Assembly: GCA_025403435.1 (NCBI GenBank)
Contig: CM046340.1
Span: 28,032,210-28,096,209, forward strand
DNA length: 64,000 bases
Origin: Artocarpus heterophyllus
Taxonomy: Eukaryota > Streptophyta > Magnoliopsida > Rosales > Moraceae
Direction: 5' to 3'
How positions within the stretch are numbered: position 1 is the stretch's first letter; each line of letters opens with the position of its first letter. Below the pieces are notes generated by a model. The model ran no database searches and was not told the DNA's origin. It saw only the letters and a list, made by a program, of their open reading frames with translations. The translations under genes and the position numbers were made by a program. This document shows, piece after piece, positions 61,739 to 64,000 of this stretch.

Positions 61739-64000
61739 GTAACGGGGGTTAACAGTTTTTAATGAATTAAAATAAAAATAAAACCTTAAAAATAAAATTG
61801 CCCGGGGCTTAAATAAAAATTCTCAAATTAAAAATAAAAATATAAACGATAATTAAATCGCAGTTTAACATAGCACCTTAAATTTAATAATATAAACTGT
61901 CGTCATCGTCATTTTAACCCTCAACGCATTTTAATACAGTCACAGAAAGTAACAATTGATGCTTATATTATCATGAAGAGCATTCTTAACAATTGAAGCA
62001 GTCCCAATGTAATATAGCTACATAGCTTCCTCAACTATTTTTCTCGTAACCACCTCACACTTAGTGAGTCCTGAAAAGATAAAAATATAAGGGAATGAGC
62101 GACAATATGCTCAGTAGAGAAAACCATTACTCACCTTTAGGTTTTTATCATTACCACATTAAAACCTGCATGGTTATTTAATACTCATCATTATCCATAT
62201 TATGAGATTTATTATAATCATATTCTGTGGATACCATAGTTAATCATTACCGAGTTTCATACATATACATATATATAAATGTTACAGTTCATCATTATTC
62301 CTAGGTACCCATGTTCAATAAAGTATCACTCAACTCATCGAAACCCAAATGGGCGAGCTTGATCACCCTCTAAACATTCCAAAGGTGTTCCAATGAGGGG
62401 ACATCAAGCCCCGAGTCCTCACCAAGTCGATTTCTGTACAGTGTGTTCTGGGACTTTCAACCAAAGGAAGCGTCATCACCTTTCCCCTATTTTACCTTTT
62501 AGGGTATTCATGCCCAATGACGTAACCGCCGCCCTCTTCACGTCTCACCATTTCTCTATATTCAATCATTATTAATAGAGTCAGTTTTTCTAACCATGCT
62601 TCTCAATTTATAACATGTGTCAATTCATTATGTTCCTCGCTGTACAATACAAGACGAGTCTATGTCATAGTTTCATATGTAATACTCATATAATAGCAGT
62701 TCAACATAGATATATATATATATATATCTTGCGGTAAAACAATCAATTTTAATTCCATAAAAACCTCACAAAAGATGAGTAATAGAATCCCTACCTTCCA
62801 AGCTTATCAACAATTTTTAAATCCCAGAATCAATTAACATTAGCTCCACACTCCCTTGATCCTAAGGCGTGCATAAGGACAATTAAAACCAAAGCACAAC
62901 ATACAACCACATTCATAAATAAATCATGTGTAAATCTATCTTATTAGTGTGTCATTAAAGCCTTTATGTAAATCTTTTTTGAATACCACAGTAAACAATT
63001 TTTGTCTTAACACAATATAAAATTAAACAAGTAATCTATATGTTTTAGTCCCTAATAAGATTCATCAATCACTTACGATAATATTGGAAAGGTTGCAAGA
63101 CATTAAGGAATTGGTGGTGAGCAAAGATGGGTTCTTGGTTCAGGTTAGTAGCTGGTATACCATGACAAACTGACAGGTTTACTAGTTTCCAATCTGAAAA
63201 TTGAAAATTTCATAGAAAATAAAATACAACTCCGATTTAGGTTTATGATAGCTCGTTAGAAAGCTTAGGATGTCTACTTTTTAAATATGCAAACCAATTT
63301 ATAAAATTCATTTTAATTTAATCCCAAAATTTCAAGAAATAGCCACTGCCCATAGAGGTATTACAAAGTTTATAGAATGTCAAATTTTTCTTTAACCCAA
63401 AACATATTATCCTTGTTCAAAATCTTAAAACCATTCCAAAATATGCAGCTTGCATTATATAATCACAATAAACATATTTTCATGAGTTTTATACTAAAAT
63501 CATCATCAAACTATATCTCTAGCCCTTTTTACAAATAAGGGTGAAAACATGCTTATGTCAAACTTTCTCATTCAAAACCATAAAATCTAAATTATGCAGT
63601 AAAATAAATGAGCAATTTCAAAGTAAAGATGGTAGATAAGACTAGATTAATTTTCTAAAATCTTACCTTAAAATCTCATTGAAAACTTTAAGTCGTCAAT
63701 TGGAGAGATTAAAGCTCAAGTTCAACTTTAGCATGGGAACTTTTGAACGACATGGAGCTGGGTTTCTCAAGCTTAGAGAGCAGAAAAAGGAAGAAGAAGA
63801 GAATTAGAGGAAGGCATTTCAAGGAGAAAGGGAAAGATAAGTGTTGCACGGAGAAAAGAAAATGAATGTATGGTTTTCTTTGTTAGAGGGCCCGATTGAA
63901 GGAAAATAATGGGAAGTGGGAGACAAGTAGGTGAAGCATTAAGTGCATTATGTCTCCTTAAGAGACTTTAGTTTATATAATGCCAAATGGCATTTTAGTA
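61739..64000. repeat. Partial long LTR, probably Ty3/gypsy (runs off the window)
   Basis: TGTAACGGGGGTTAACAG is an LTR-like terminus. The following 2.2 kb is non-coding, with a CTTAGTGAGTCCTGAAAAG segment and a purine-rich block near 63775-63850 (GAAGAAGAAGAGAA), a layout like that of LTR G. The other end and any body are beyond 64000. An AT microsatellite lies at about 62709-62728. Confidence 0.5.

Overview
This window is almost certainly plant nuclear DNA. It is AT-rich, carries no recognisable intact host gene, and is built almost entirely of nested LTR retrotransposons of the Ty1/copia and Ty3/gypsy types found in flowering plants. The copia elements use a tRNA-iMet-type primer site (TGGTATCAGAGCC). 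Nearly all coding regions are broken by nonsense codons, frameshifts or deletions, as expected in old, silenced repeat-rich heterochromatin.

The layout can be read as a nest, using 5-bp target-site duplications (TSDs) and the way broken sequences rejoin across each insertion. The outermost element is F, an Athila/Tat-like Ty3/gypsy element on the minus strand. Its pol and gag remnants lie at 29575-32107, and its 5' LTR runs from about 32132 to 60517 with insertions inside. Copia element A (minus) is inserted in F's pol, with its body at 8934-14341 and its 5' LTR at 14342-16121 plus 29450-29574. Copia element B (plus, 1-8828, start outside the window) is inserted in A's 3' LTR. A solo LTR called J (16122-16721 plus 27794-29444), of the same family as F's LTR, is inserted in A's 5' LTR (TSD CTTAT). 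A Tat-type Ty3/gypsy element E (minus, 16722-27788; TSD TCCAT/GCCAT) is inserted in J.

On the right, a long solo LTR called G (32182-36007 plus 56873-58478; TSD ATAAA) is inserted in F's 5' LTR. Copia solo LTR H (36008-37823 plus 56651-56867; TSD AAAGC/GAAGC) lies in G. Copia element C (plus, 37824-56645; TSD AGCCC) lies in H. Copia element D (minus, 39917-49585; TSD GTTAT) lies in C's leader. D is therefore four insertions deep, the youngest element of that stack and the best preserved. Right of F are a broken gene with promoter-like sequence (about 60835-61738) and part of another long LTR (61739 to the window end).

A, B, C, D and H belong to one copia family that has repeatedly inserted into its own copies. 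Its LTRs and leaders carry clusters of a GC-rich dyad (TCGGC, two bases, GCCGA). E carries, opposite in direction to its gag-pol, a broken plus-strand gene with its own TATA box, a likely spliceosomal intron, similarity to the plant 'putative gypsy type transposon' (Transposase_28-like) proteins, and a coiled-coil tail. That antisense gene and the dyad clusters are the most interesting biology here.
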